DNA of 64,000 bases from Leucobacter soli (GCF_910593785.1 NZ_CAJVAP010000004.1:62001-126000), one strand, 5' to 3'; counted from the stretch's first letter, positions 44,958 through 53,270 are shown. Program-made: numbers and translations. Notes: generated by a model from the letters alone, not told the origin.

Positions 44958-44978
44958 TGCCCGGCCCACTAAGCTGAG

Positions 44979-44984
44979 TACAAT
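44979..44984 (+). promoter_or_regulatory. -10 box TACAAT of pyrH
   Basis: TACAAT just after the tsf terminator, with a leader of about 18 nt holding a tcgaaggag ribosome site before ATG 45009. Confidence 0.5.
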
Positions 44985-45008
44985 CGCAACCTCGAAGGAG
45001 CACCAGCC

Positions 45009-45722
45009 ATGACCGAACCCCGCAAACGTCGCGTTCTGCTCAAGCTCTCGGGCGAGGCGTTCGGCGGTGGAACGCTGGGAGTGAACCCCGATGTGGTGAG
45101 CCAGATCGCGCGCGAGGTCGCCGCGGCCATGGCGGATGCCGAAGTCGCGGTAGTGGTCGGCGGCGGGAACTTCTTCCGCGGTGCCGAGCTGTCGCAGCGG
45201 GGCATGGACCGCGCGCGGGCCGACTACATGGGGATGCTGGGCACCGTGATGAACGCGCTGGCGCTGCAGGACTTCCTGGAGCAGGCCGGCATCGAGACCC
45301 GTGTCCAGTCGGCGATCACCATGACGCAGGTCGCCGAGACCTACATCCCGCTGCGCGCGATCCGACACCTCGAGAAGGGGCGCGTCGTCATCTTCGGCGC
45401 GGGCGCCGGGCTGCCCTACTTCAGCACCGACACCGTCGCCGCGCAGCGCGCGCTCGAGATCCGGGCCGACGAGGTGCTCGTCGCGAAGAACGGTGTCGAC
45501 GGGGTGTACACCGCGGATCCGAAGAAGGATCCCGACGCCACCCTGATCGACGAGATCAGCTACTCGGACGCGCTGGTCCGGGGGCTCAAAGTCGTGGACT
45601 CGACCGCGTTCAGCCTCTGCATGGACAACGGCATGCCGATGCGGGTCTTCGGCATGGAGCCCGCAGGCAACGTCACCGAGGCGATCCGGGGCGAGCGCCT
45701 CGGCACGCTCGTCCACAGCTGA
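45009..45722 (+). CDS. pyrH: UMP kinase
   Basis: A 237-residue amino-acid-kinase-fold enzyme that phosphorylates UMP to [16 protein letters not shown] is the N-terminal phosphate-binding strand, [11 protein letters not shown] the glycine-rich loop, [20 protein letters not shown] the UMP-site helix, GTGNPYFSTDT-like [10 protein letters not shown] the ATP region, and [17 protein letters not shown] the conserved lysine/ADPK stretch. ATG 45009 has a good ribosome site. It has its own promoter after the tsf terminator; frr follows 70 bp later. Confidence 0.97.
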   Translation: MTEPRKRRVLLKLSGEAFGGGTLGVNPDVVSQIAREVAAAMADAEVAVVVGGGNFFRGAELSQRGMDRARADYMGMLGTVMNALALQDFLEQAGIETRVQSAITMTQVAETYIPLRAIRHLEKGRVVIFGAGAGLPYFSTDTVAAQRALEIRADEVLVAKNGVDGVYTADPKKDPDATLIDEISYSDALVRGLKVVDSTAFSLCMDNGMPMRVFGMEPAGNVTEAIRGERLGTLVHS

Positions 45723-45755
45723 TCGGCGGCGAGGTTCCGCGTTCCGCCGAACCTC

Positions 45756-45761
45756 TAAGCT
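45756..45761 (+). promoter_or_regulatory. -10-like box TAAGCT before frr
   Basis: TAAGCT in the 70-bp pyrH-frr gap, about 31 nt before GTG 45793; it may add to read-through from pyrH. Confidence 0.35.
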
Positions 45762-45792
45762 TGGAGCAACGTCACTACCGAAGGAGCACACC

Positions 45793-46347
45793 GTGATCGA
45801 CGAGGTTTTCGCCGAGGCGAAGGATCGCATGACCAAGGCGGTCGACGCCGCGAAGGAGGGTTTCGCCACGGTGCGCACCGGGCGGGCGAACCCCTCGCTT
45901 CTGCAGAACCTGCAGGTCGACTACTACGGCACTCCGACTCCGCTCCCGCAGCTGGCCTCGGTGTCGAATCAGGACGCGCGCAGCCTGCTGATCACGCCGT
46001 ACGACAAGGGCGCCATGAAGGATATCGAGCAGGCGATCCGGGACATGCCGAATCTCGGCGCGAACCCGTCGAACGACGGCAACGTGATTCGGGTCACGCT
46101 GCCCGAACTCACTCAGGAGCGCCGCAAGGAGTTCGTGAAGATCGTCAAGGGTCGTGCCGAGGACGGCCGCGTCGCCGTCCGCAATGTGCGTCGGCACGCG
46201 AAGGACCAGCTCGACGCGCTCAAGAGCGAGGTCGGGGAGGATGACGTCGCCCGCGCCGAGAAGGAGCTCGAAGCGCTGACGAAGCAGTTCATCGAGCAGA
46301 TCGACGAGTCGTTGAAGGGCAAAGAAGCCGAGCTGATGGAGGTCTGA
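45793..46347 (+). CDS. frr: Ribosome recycling factor
   Basis: A 184-residue RRF of normal length. Helical domain segments [20 protein letters not shown] and TGRANPSLL with the conserved Arg-Gly, and domain [22 protein letters not shown]-terminal [15 protein letters not shown] matches the family. With EF-G it splits post-termination ribosomes. GTG 45793 has a ribosome site gaaggagcac. cdsA begins 5 nt after the stop, so the two are co-transcribed. Confidence 0.97.
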   Translation: MIDEVFAEAKDRMTKAVDAAKEGFATVRTGRANPSLLQNLQVDYYGTPTPLPQLASVSNQDARSLLITPYDKGAMKDIEQAIRDMPNLGANPSNDGNVIRVTLPELTQERRKEFVKIVKGRAEDGRVAVRNVRRHAKDQLDALKSEVGEDDVARAEKELEALTKQFIEQIDESLKGKEAELMEV

Positions 46348-46352
46348 TCTGC

Positions 46353-47306
46353 ATGTCGGAGCCGGATCGGGACGAGGATGCGCGCAGCGAGCTGCGCGCC
46401 CAGTTCGATGAGGCTCGCGCGCATTTCGACGAGGCTCGTGCCCACTTCGAAGCGACCAACGCCAGGATCGAGCAGCGGGCCGGCCGGAACCTCTTCCTCG
46501 CGATCGGCTCCGGCCTGATCTTCGCCGCAGCATTCCTCGCCAGCCTGTTCATCGTGAAGCAGGTCTTCGCGGTGCTGGTGGTGCTTCTCGTCGCGGTGGC
46601 GCTCGTCGAACTGGCGGCTGCGTTCCGCGTCGCGGGGCGCCGGGTGCCGCGTGCCGGCGTCGTCGTGGGCGGTCTGATCATCACGAGCGGGGCGTTCTTC
46701 CTGGGCGCCGAGGGGATGCTGCTCGGACTCTTCGCCGGATCTCTCCTGCTGACGCTCTGGCGCCTCATCGAGGGACTCCTCCCCGCGTGGGAAGTGCCGC
46801 CGAAGACGCTGATCCGCGACGTGTTCTCGGGGCTGTTCACCCTGGTGTACGTGGCGTTCCTCGCTTCGTTCGCGATCCTGCTCCTGGACGCGCCGCGCGG
46901 CGAATGGTGGGTGTTCGCGCTCGTGCTCGTCGTGGTCTCGGTCGACGTCGGCGCCTACGCGGCCGGAGTCACGCTGGGGCGGCACAAGATGACGCCGAGG
47001 ATCAGCCCGAACAAGACCTGGGAGGGCTTCGCGGGCGCCGCGGTGGCCGCGGTGCTCGCCGGTGTCGTGATCTCGCTCACGGGCCTCCAGCAGCCGTGGT
47101 GGGTCGGCGTCGTGCTCGGGGCGGTCGTGCTGCTGACGGCGACCGGGGGAGACCTGACGGAATCGCTGATCAAGCGCAACCTCGGCGTGAAGGACATGAG
47201 CTCCTGGGTGCCCGGTCACGGCGGCTTCCTCGATCGGCTCGACTCGCTTCTGCCCTCGGCGGTCGGAGTCTACGGTGTCGCGCTGACGCTCGGCGTGCTG
47301 GGCTGA
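46353..47306 (+). CDS. cdsA: Phosphatidate cytidylyltransferase (CDP-diacylglycerol synthase)
   Basis: A 317-residue membrane enzyme that makes CDP-diacylglycerol from phosphatidate and CTP. Eight or so hydrophobic helices and the CDS signature near the C-terminus: ISPNKTWEGFAG, then TATGGDLTESLIKRNLGVKD and VPGHGGFLDRLDSLL. The first 45 residues are an unusual charged segment with a repeated heptad (FDEARAH FDEARAH FEATNAR), probably a short cytoplasmic coiled coil. ATG 46353 uses the ggagg at the end of frr. Placement after frr is the general bacterial order. Confidence 0.94.
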   Translation: MSEPDRDEDARSELRAQFDEARAHFDEARAHFEATNARIEQRAGRNLFLAIGSGLIFAAAFLASLFIVKQVFAVLVVLLVAVALVELAAAFRVAGRRVPRAGVVVGGLIITSGAFFLGAEGMLLGLFAGSLLLTLWRLIEGLLPAWEVPPKTLIRDVFSGLFTLVYVAFLASFAILLLDAPRGEWWVFALVLVVVSVDVGAYAAGVTLGRHKMTPRISPNKTWEGFAGAAVAAVLAGVVISLTGLQQPWWVGVVLGAVVLLTATGGDLTESLIKRNLGVKDMSSWVPGHGGFLDRLDSLLPSAVGVYGVALTLGVLG

Positions 47307-47354
47307 TCGCGCTCGGTCGATCGCGGGCGATATGCGCTTGTCAGCGCGGCAGGG

Positions 47355-47360
47355 CAGAAT
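47355..47360 (+). promoter_or_regulatory. -10-like box CAGAAT, leaderless start
   Basis: CAGAAT followed by 6 nt (agtcgg) and GTG 47367. Confidence 0.4.
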
Positions 47361-47366
47361 AGTCGG

Positions 47367-47918
47367 GTGAGCACCGCATTCCCACTGGCCGAGCGCAATG
47401 AACCCGGATACCGTCGGGAGCAGGTCGATGAGTTCCTCTCCCGCGCGCGGGCGAGCTACGAGCAGTCGTCCGCCGGCGACGACGCGGTCACCTCCGCCGA
47501 TATCCGTCGCACGGCCTTCACCGTGCGGCGCAAGGGCTATTCGGCCCGTCACGTCGATGCGGCGATGGATCGACTCGAGGAGGTCTTCTTCGAGCGAGAG
47601 CGGCGTGCGCGCATCGCCGAGTTCGGGGAAGAGAGCTGGTGGGCCGAGACCCGCCAACTGCTCTCCGAGCTGCGCGGTCGGCTGGAGCGTCCGAAGGGTG
47701 CGAGGTTCCGACGCCGGAGCCTCTTCGCGAGCGGCTACCGCCGGGCCCAGGTCGACGCCTTCCTCGATCAGGTGACGACGATGCTGCACGGCGAGGGCTC
47801 GCTCACGACGGCGGACATCCGCGGCGTGGTGTTCCATTCGGAATGGCGCGGATACAACGAGGATCAGGTGGACGCGCTGCTCGATGCGGTGATCGTGCTG
47901 ATGCTCTCGACTCGTTGA
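47367..47918 (+). CDS. Protein with tandem DivIVA-type repeats
   Basis: A 183-residue protein holding four copies of a short GY-x3-V-D motif in two pairs: GYRREQVDEFLSRA and GYSARHVDAAMDRLEEVF, then GYRRAQVDAFLDQV and GYNEDQVDALLDAVIVLM. The GYxxxxVDxxL pattern is the DivIVA N-terminal membrane-targeting motif. A charged helix links the pairs. There is no long coiled coil, unlike full DivIVA/Wag31, so this is a small DivIVA-domain protein, perhaps a partner at poles or septa. GTG start 6 nt after a -10-like box. Confidence 0.8.
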   Translation: MSTAFPLAERNEPGYRREQVDEFLSRARASYEQSSAGDDAVTSADIRRTAFTVRRKGYSARHVDAAMDRLEEVFFERERRARIAEFGEESWWAETRQLLSELRGRLERPKGARFRRRSLFASGYRRAQVDAFLDQVTTMLHGEGSLTTADIRGVVFHSEWRGYNEDQVDALLDAVIVLMLSTR

Positions 47919-47953
47919 GTCGACGGACATTCGACGCCGGCCCCGAGCTGAGA

Positions 47954-47959
47954 TAGAAT
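47954..47959 (+). promoter_or_regulatory. -10 box TAGAAT
   Basis: TAGAAT with 9 nt before GTG 47969, so the message would have almost no leader. Confidence 0.45.
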
Positions 47960-47968
47960 CGTTACATT

Positions 47969-48580
47969 GTGACTTCTGCACCTGCCGCGAAACCCCGCCC
48001 CGCGATCCTGTGGGCGCGTGCGCGCGGCGTGCTCGCCGGGACCGCCGCAATCGGATTCCTCGCGATCGCGGTCGCCGCGCCCTTCACCGGACCGACCCGA
48101 GCCGCCGCCGAGGTGGAGTTCTACGAGCGGATCCACCAGCAGTTCGTGCCGGAGGACGTGGAGAACGACGCGATCAACCTGGCGATCTCGCCTTCGGTCA
48201 AGATCGAGAAGCCGAAGCCCGAGCCGCAGGTGGTCTCTGATCCGGAGACGCCGGCGTCGCCCCCGTCGCCGCCGAAGTACACCGGCGGCGGATCGCCGGC
48301 CGAGTGGATGGCCGCGGCCGGCATCGCCGAGAGCGACTGGGGATATGTCGACTACATCGTCACTCGCGAGAGCGGTTGGAACCCCAACGCGATGAACGCG
48401 AGTTCCGGTGCCTGCGGGCTGGTACAGGCTCTGCCGTGCAGCAAGGTTCCCGGGAACGGCCTCGACCCGGTCGACAACCTGAAGTGGGCGACGTCGTACG
48501 CGAACACGTGCGTCCCCGGCCGAATGTATTGCGGTTGGAAGGGCGCCTACGACTTCTGGGTCGCGAACCACTGGTGGTGA
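47969..48580 (+). CDS. Secreted lysozyme-fold (SLT/aggregation-promoting-factor-like) protein
   Basis: A 203-residue exported protein. N-terminal signal/anchor (ARGVLAGTAAIGFLAIAVAA), a proline-rich linker (residues 75-110), then a small transglycosylase-like domain: YVDYIVTRESGWNPNAMNAS contains the catalytic-type Glu (RESGWN), followed by GACGLVQALPCSKV and AYDFWVANHWW. The form resembles aggregation-promoting-factor C-terminal domains. It probably cleaves or binds peptidoglycan. The stop overlaps the next gene's GTG (GTGA), so the two are coupled. Confidence 0.82.
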   Translation: MTSAPAAKPRPAILWARARGVLAGTAAIGFLAIAVAAPFTGPTRAAAEVEFYERIHQQFVPEDVENDAINLAISPSVKIEKPKPEPQVVSDPETPASPPSPPKYTGGGSPAEWMAAAGIAESDWGYVDYIVTRESGWNPNAMNASSGACGLVQALPCSKVPGNGLDPVDNLKWATSYANTCVPGRMYCGWKGAYDFWVANHWW

Positions 48581-48873
48581 GGGGAAAGTCGAGACGGCGC
48601 GCGCACCGGCCGTGGCAGGACGCCGAACCGCGCGATGTGACCAGGCTCGCGCACGGCGGTGCGCGGAAGGAATCGCGCCGAGGCGTCGAATGGTTCGTGC
48701 GGGACATCCCGGCCGGCCGCGCCGAAAAGGTCTATCGCTGCCCGGGGTGCGAGCGCGACGTGCCTCCGGGAGAGGCGCACCTCGTCGTCTGGAGCGCGGA
48801 GCACCTGTTCGGCGACGAGGCGGCCGTACGGGATCGCCGGCACTGGCACACCCACTGCTGGCGTCTGAGCTGA
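48577..48873 (+). CDS. Small basic zinc-binding-like protein
   Basis: A 98-residue protein starting GTG at 48577, overlapping the preceding stop by 4 nt (GTGA). A basic N-terminus (RGKSRRRAHRPW) is followed by a possible zinc site: YRCPGCERDVPPGEAHLVVW and RRHWHTHCW, that is CxxC plus H-x-HC. Similar short proteins in Microbacteriaceae are sometimes labelled ATP/GTP-binding, without any visible nucleotide motif here. Function unknown. Confidence 0.65.
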   Translation: MRGKSRRRAHRPWQDAEPRDVTRLAHGGARKESRRGVEWFVRDIPAGRAEKVYRCPGCERDVPPGEAHLVVWSAEHLFGDEAAVRDRRHWHTHCWRLS

Positions 48874-48951
48874 GCCCGGCGCCGCCGACACGCTCGTGCC
48901 GGCGCGGTCATGCGGCCGCGCGCGCGGATCCGCGCTCGAGGCGCCGACCGG

Positions 48952-49494
48952 TCAGAAGAGAGTCGGCGAACCCGCGGGCACGTGGAGGGGGGCCTGCCCG
49001 GAGGAGGCGGCGGTTCGAGGGGTCGTCATCTCTGCTCCGAGCCCGGGGCCGCGAGTCGGCTCGAGCCGGCGCTGGAACGCCTCCGCGGCGGAACGCGCAC
49101 GGAGATCCGCGGCCTCATTGAGCGGATGCCCGGCGTGCCCCTTCACCCATTCGAAGGTGACATCCCGGCCCTGCAGCGCCGCATCCAGCTGCTCGAGCAG
49201 CTCGCGGTTGAGCACGGGTTTGCCGTCGGCCTTGCGCCAGCCCCGCCGCTTCCATCCCGGCATCCACTGCGTCACCGAATTGATCACGTACTGGCTGTCG
49301 CAGAGCACATGCAGCGGCTCGTCGCGATCCGCAGTGGCGTGCAGCAGGTCGATGACGGCCATCAGCTCGCCCTGATTGTTCGTGGCGCGGGGCCAACCAC
49401 CCGCCCGCCAGCGGTCGTCGTCGATGTACCATGCCCAGCCGGCCGGGCCGGGGTTGCCGAGCGCCGATCCGTCTGCGGCTGCGGTGAGAGTCAT
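48952..49494 (-). CDS. rnhA: Ribonuclease HI
   Basis: A 180-residue RNase HI. Catalytic residues lie in AAADGSALGNPGPAG (Asp), TNNQGELMAVIDLL (Glu), VLCDSQYVINS (Asp) and EWVKGHAGHPLNEAADLRA (His and Asp). A ~35-residue tail rich in P, T and A follows. I chose ATG 49494 rather than ATG 49503, because the latter falls at the edge of the -10-like CAGAAT that ends 7 nt before 49494. It removes RNA from RNA-DNA hybrids. Divergent, with a 29-bp gap, from the hydrolase gene. Confidence 0.9.
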   Translation of the reverse strand: MTLTAAADGSALGNPGPAGWAWYIDDDRWRAGGWPRATNNQGELMAVIDLLHATADRDEPLHVLCDSQYVINSVTQWMPGWKRRGWRKADGKPVLNRELLEQLDAALQGRDVTFEWVKGHAGHPLNEAADLRARSAAEAFQRRLEPTRGPGLGAEMTTPRTAASSGQAPLHVPAGSPTLF

Positions 49495-49501
49495 GCCTTC
49501 C

Positions 49502-49507
49502 ATTCTG
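49502..49507 (-). promoter_or_regulatory. -10-like box CAGAAT of rnhA
   Basis: CAGAAT on the minus strand, 7 nt before ATG 49494, and only 3 bp from the divergent plus-strand -10 box. Confidence 0.4.
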
Positions 49508-49510
49508 CCG

Positions 49511-49516
49511 TAGTGT
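49511..49516 (+). promoter_or_regulatory. -10 box TAGTGT, leaderless start
   Basis: TAGTGT followed by 7 nt (gagactg) and ATG 49524. Confidence 0.45.
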
Positions 49517-49523
49517 GAGACTG

Positions 49524-50252
49524 ATGAAAGAGATCAGGAGCGGGACCGTGCTGCGGGCACGGCGCGAGAACATCGAACTGCACACCGAGGACGGGCTCGC
49601 GCTCGTGGGCGAGCTGGCGCTTCCCGCGGATCGGGAGCCGCGCGCCACGCTGGTGACGCTGCACCCGCTGCCGACGGCCGGCGGCTACATGGACTCGCAC
49701 GTGCTGCGGAAGGCCTCGTGGAGGCTCCCCGAACTGGCCGACCTGGCCGTTCTCCGCTTCAACACGCGCGGCACGTCTTCGCCGCGCGGCACCAGCGACG
49801 GCGTCTTCGGCGACGGGGAGGCCGAGCGCTACGACCTCGCCGCGGCGATGCGTTTCGTACGGGAGCGGGGTTTACCGAATCCGTGGCTGCTCGGCTGGTC
49901 ATTCGGCACCGAGGTGGCGCTCAAGCACGGCCTGGCGCACCCGATCCGCGGGGCGATCCTGCTCTCCCCGCCGCTGCGGCGCACGAACGACGCCGAACTC
50001 GCGGCCTGGCGCGACGCCTCGCCCGAACTGATCGCGCTCGTCCCGGAGCACGACGATTTCCTGCAGCCCCCGGAGGTGCGGGAGCGCTTCGCCGCGGTGC
50101 CGAGAGCCCGGGTCATCGCGGTCGACGAGGCGAAGCACCTGTGGGTGGGGGAGAAGCACGTCCGTCGCGTGCTCGACGAGATCGTCTACGCGGTCGGCAC
50201 GGCGGAGACGTCATTGCCGACCGCGGTCTCGGAGGATCAGCTCTCGGGCTGA
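49524..50252 (+). CDS. Alpha/beta hydrolase
   Basis: A 242-residue serine hydrolase of the small CPBP/YqiA-like kind. Strand 3 region TLVTLHPLPTAGG forms the oxyanion side, GWSFGTEVALKHG is the nucleophile elbow (GxSxG), LIALVPEHDDFLQPP gives the Asp and EAKHLWVGEKH the His. Substrate unknown, and no lid domain is obvious. ATG 49524 follows the -10 box. Its 3' end overlaps the convergent coiled-coil gene by 16 nt. Confidence 0.82.
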   Translation: MKEIRSGTVLRARRENIELHTEDGLALVGELALPADREPRATLVTLHPLPTAGGYMDSHVLRKASWRLPELADLAVLRFNTRGTSSPRGTSDGVFGDGEAERYDLAAAMRFVRERGLPNPWLLGWSFGTEVALKHGLAHPIRGAILLSPPLRRTNDAELAAWRDASPELIALVPEHDDFLQPPEVRERFAAVPRARVIAVDEAKHLWVGEKHVRRVLDEIVYAVGTAETSLPTAVSEDQLSG

Positions 50253-53110
50253 GGCTCCAGCACGGGCGCCTCAGCAGGCGCGGGCTCGGCGGAAGCTCCC
50301 TCCGGCGCCGCGGAAATCGACGCATCGGTGGCGTTCCGGGCGACCGTCTCCATCTTCTGCGCATTGGTCAGAACGTCGCCGAGGCTCTCGAAGTAGCGGG
50401 CCACGGCACCGCGTTCCACCTTCAACTGAGCCATGCGATCCTCGGCCGCCGCGAGCACCTTCGCCGTCCGGTCCTCGGCGTCGGCGAAGGTCGTCCGCGC
50501 GCGCTGCTCGGCCTCCTGCACGATCTCAGCGGCGTGCTGCTCTGCGGTGAGACGGATCTCGTGCGCATCGGCGGTGGCGCGGCCGGTGAGGTCCTCGTAC
50601 TCGGCTCGGGTGTCGGCGATCTGCTGCTGAAGCTGTTCGAGCAGGTCGCGTGCGGTGTCGAGCTGCTGCTGCGCGGCCGCTGCGGCCTCGGCCTGGCGGT
50701 CGGCGATCTCTCGTTCGAGCTGCTCGGCCCGGGTCGCGGCGACGGTCTGGAACTCGGCCTCCTCCTGCGCGATCCGCGCCGTGAGATCGCGCATCGCGGT
50801 CTCCGTCTCGGTGCGCAGCGTCGAGAGCGATCGCTCCTCGGCGGCACGGGTCTCGGCCAGTTCGCGTGCGGTGCTCGCGCGGAGCAGTTCGGTCTCCTCC
50901 GTGGCATCCGTGCGCATGGCGGCGACCTCGAGGGCGGCCGCCTCGACCGCGGCCTCGCGCTCGCGACGCAGCGTCTCGCGGTGGCTTTCTGCCGCCGAGG
51001 CGAGCTGCCGCTCGTGCTCGGCGCGCTCGCGCTCGATGTCAGCGGCGAATCGTGCTCGGTCGCGTTCGATGCCCAGCTCGAACTCCTCCCGATCGATGCC
51101 GAGCGCGGAGGCCGCGGCCTCCCGCTCCAGACGGAGCCGCTCGGCCTGAGCGGACGCGGTATCGACCAGCTCCTGCTGGTGCGCGGTGAGGCCGGCCGTG
51201 AGGCGCTCCTCCTGCACGATCCGCTCGTCCGCGAGCCGGGCGTCGTGCTCCGCACGCTCCGCCTCCAGCCGTCGGAGGTGTTCGTCGCGCTCGTCGGCGA
51301 GCGCCCGCTCCTGCGCGATCCGCTCCTCTTCCAGCGCCCGCTGGTGCCGGGCGAGCTCGTCCGCGAGCTTGCGCGCCTGCTCAGCGGTCTCCGCCGCGAT
51401 CCGCTGCTCGTGCGCCTCCAGCTCCGCCGCGATCCCGGCCGTATGAGCGGCGTGCTCCTCGGCGATCCGGGCCTCGTGCGCGTCGCGCTCCTGCGCGATG
51501 GTCGCATCGTGCTCCGCGCGTTCTCGGGAGAGCGCTCCGTCGTGCTCCTCACGGGTGCGAGCGAGCTCGGCGGTGTGCGCGGCCGCCTCCTCCGCGATCC
51601 TCTTGGCGTGGGCCTCGCTCTCGTTCGCGATGCGGAGCTCGTGGGCCTCGCTCTCGGACGCGATCCGAGCGGCGTGCGCGTCGCTCTCCGCCGCGATGCG
51701 GAGGTCGTGGGCCTGACGGTCGGCGGCGATCCGTGCCGTGTGGGCGTCGCTCTCCTCGGCGATGCGCCGCTCGTGCGTCTCGAGCGCCTGCGCCAGCCGG
51801 GCCTCCTCCGCCGCAGCCGTGCGCTCCTGCGCCTCGCGCTCGCGGGTCAGGAACGCATCGAGCGTCTCGCGCTCGTCGGCGAGCTTCGCCTCGTGCTCCG
51901 CGATCTCGTCGCCGATGACGAGCTTGTGCAGCGTGAGCGCATCGGCGAGACCCTGCTCCTGCGCCTCTCGCCTGCGGGCGAAATCCGTGTCGAACTGCTC
52001 GGCAGCGCGCGCCCGTTCGCGGTCGGCCTGGGCCGCGAGGGTCGCGAACTCGGCCTGCCGCGCCGCGCGGGTGCGCTCCGCCTCGGCCTCGTGCTCGGCG
52101 AGCTCCTGCGCCAGGCTCTCGGTCTGGGCCTGCTCGGCGGCGGCGAGCCGACGCCGGTGCGTGTCCGACTCCTCGGCGATCGCGCGATCGTGCTCGGCTC
52201 GCTCCTGCGCGATCCGCTCGCGCAGCGTCTCGATCTCGTCCGTCAGGGTCCGGCGCAGTTCGTCCATCTCGGCGTTGAGCTCGCGCTCCCGCTCGGAGTG
52301 CCGCTCCTCGCGCTCGGCCTCCTCGCGCTGCGTCTGCGCTTCGAAGCGGGCGCGCGCCTCCTCGGCGTCGGCCTCGAGCTGCGCGCGACGGAGCTCGAAC
52401 TCGCGCTGGCTCTCCTCGGTCTGGGCCGCCAGCGCCGCAGCGGCGCGTTCCGTGCGGTCGCGCAGCTCCTCCGATTCGGTGCGGGCGGCGATCGCGAGCA
52501 GCTCCGCCTCGGCCTGCGCCTCGGCGATCAACGCACGGGCCTCGGCCTGCGCGGCCTCGAGCGCCGCCGAACTGTCCCGTCGGCTGCCCGTGTCGAGCAG
52601 ATCCGCGGTCTCCCGGGACTCGCGCAGCAGCCGGTCGGACTCGGCGCGGGTCCCGGACGTGAGGCGTTCGGCCTCGGCGCGCGCGCTGCTCAGCATCGTC
52701 TCCGACTGCTCCGTCGCGCTGGTCAGCATCTCGTCCGCGCGCTGCTGCGCCTGCGTGAGCAGCCGCTTCGTCTCGGCCTCGGTGCTGCGGCGCAGCCGCT
52801 CGGCGTCTATGTCGGCCTGCGCCATCAGGTTCTGAGCGTGATCCTCGGCGACCTTCAGGCTCTTCTCGACACGGAGGCCGAGCCCCGAGTATCCCGATGC
52901 GCCCAGCTCGGCGACCTGTTCCTGCAGCTCCGCGATCAGCGCCTGCTGCTCGGCGGCCGTGGTCACCGAACCCTGGTATGCCGACTGCAGCGACTGCAGG
53001 TGCGTCTGCAGGGTGTCGATGTGCTGCGAGAGCGCGGTGACGCGCGCGTTGACTTCGGCGCGGTTGTAGCCGCGCATCGATGTCGAGAACTGGGACTCTG
53101 CGTCGCTCAC
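50237..53110 (-). CDS. Giant coiled-coil DivIVA/Scy-like cytoskeletal protein
   Basis: A 957-residue protein, almost all coiled coil. The N-terminus has a DivIVA-like motif (SMRGYNRAEVNARVTALSQH) and a second segment GYSGLGLRVEKSLKVAEDHA, as in DivIVA and Streptomyces Scy/FilP relatives. Residues ~295-719 are an array of about 38 eleven-residue repeats of the kind AHEARIAEEHA, broken once by seven residues. A further coiled region and a P/A/E-rich tail (SAEPAPAEAPVLEPQPES) finish it. The start is GTG 53110 (VSDAESQFSTS), because the upstream ATGs (53182, 53185) fall in or at the edge of a TATGAT -10 box; ggagga lies 4 nt before the GTG. Likely an intracellular scaffold for polar growth or division; that role is inference. 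Confidence 0.82.
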   Translation of the reverse strand: MSDAESQFSTSMRGYNRAEVNARVTALSQHIDTLQTHLQSLQSAYQGSVTTAAEQQALIAELQEQVAELGASGYSGLGLRVEKSLKVAEDHAQNLMAQADIDAERLRRSTEAETKRLLTQAQQRADEMLTSATEQSETMLSSARAEAERLTSGTRAESDRLLRESRETADLLDTGSRRDSSAALEAAQAEARALIAEAQAEAELLAIAARTESEELRDRTERAAAALAAQTEESQREFELRRAQLEADAEEARARFEAQTQREEAEREERHSERERELNAEMDELRRTLTDEIETLRERIAQERAEHDRAIAEESDTHRRRLAAAEQAQTESLAQELAEHEAEAERTRAARQAEFATLAAQADRERARAAEQFDTDFARRREAQEQGLADALTLHKLVIGDEIAEHEAKLADERETLDAFLTREREAQERTAAAEEARLAQALETHERRIAEESDAHTARIAADRQAHDLRIAAESDAHAARIASESEAHELRIANESEAHAKRIAEEAAAHTAELARTREEHDGALSRERAEHDATIAQERDAHEARIAEEHAAHTAGIAAELEAHEQRIAAETAEQARKLADELARHQRALEEERIAQERALADERDEHLRRLEAERAEHDARLADERIVQEERLTAGLTAHQQELVDTASAQAERLRLEREAAASALGIDREEFELGIERDRARFAADIERERAEHERQLASAAESHRETLRREREAAVEAAALEVAAMRTDATEETELLRASTARELAETRAAEERSLSTLRTETETAMRDLTARIAQEEAEFQTVAATRAEQLEREIADRQAEAAAAAQQQLDTARDLLEQLQQQIADTRAEYEDLTGRATADAHEIRLTAEQHAAEIVQEAEQRARTTFADAEDRTAKVLAAAEDRMAQLKVERGAVARYFESLGDVLTNAQKMETVARNATDASISAAPEGASAEPAPAEAPVLEPQPES
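50954..52228 (-). repeat. Hendecad-coding repeat array (33-bp units)
   Basis: About 38 units of 11 codons in the coiled-coil gene, interrupted once by a 7-codon unit (RLAQALE). The best-conserved block, 51383-51778, has 12 units with the pattern [A/T/E]H-x-x-R-I-A-x-E-x-x, e.g. AHDLRIAAESD, AHAARIASESE, AHELRIANESE. Confidence 0.8.
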
Positions 53111-53180
53111 GGATCCTCCGGCCGATCGGTGGGTAGGGCGCGCCGAGCTCGATGGCGCGCGAAGTTCCCCTGACCCGGAC

Positions 53181-53186
53181 ATCATA
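53181..53186 (-). promoter_or_regulatory. -10 box TATGAT of the coiled-coil gene
   Basis: TATGAT on the minus strand, near-consensus; transcription from about 53174 would give a 64-nt leader and exclude the ATG codons at 53182 and 53185 as starts. Confidence 0.5.
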
Positions 53187-53264
53187 CCGTCGGAGCATTC
53201 GCGCAGACCCGGGAATGCCGCCGGTCCTCGTTGTTCCCTGACAGTCGTTTTCGGGAAGCTCGGG

Positions 53265-53270
53265 TAGCGT
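53265..53270 (+). promoter_or_regulatory. -10-like box TAGCGT
   Basis: TAGCGT about 98 nt before GTG 53368, in the 257-bp divergent gap; no clear -35. The leader ends with gaggaga ahead of the GTG. Nothing else is evident in the gap. Confidence 0.35.

Noticed and set aside
51383-51778. Regular 33-bp repeats as a CRISPR array
   Set aside because: Units are contiguous, imperfect and encode an 11-residue protein repeat; there are no unique spacers and no cas genes.
49718-53173. 1151-residue plus-strand open frame opposite the coiled-coil gene
   Set aside because: Mirror of the coiled-coil repeats (L/R-rich translation); begins inside the hydrolase gene.
53111-53185. ATG starts for the coiled-coil protein
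   Set aside because: They fall in or at the edge of the TATGAT -10 box and would not be on the transcript; GTG 53110 starts the conserved SDAESQF segment.
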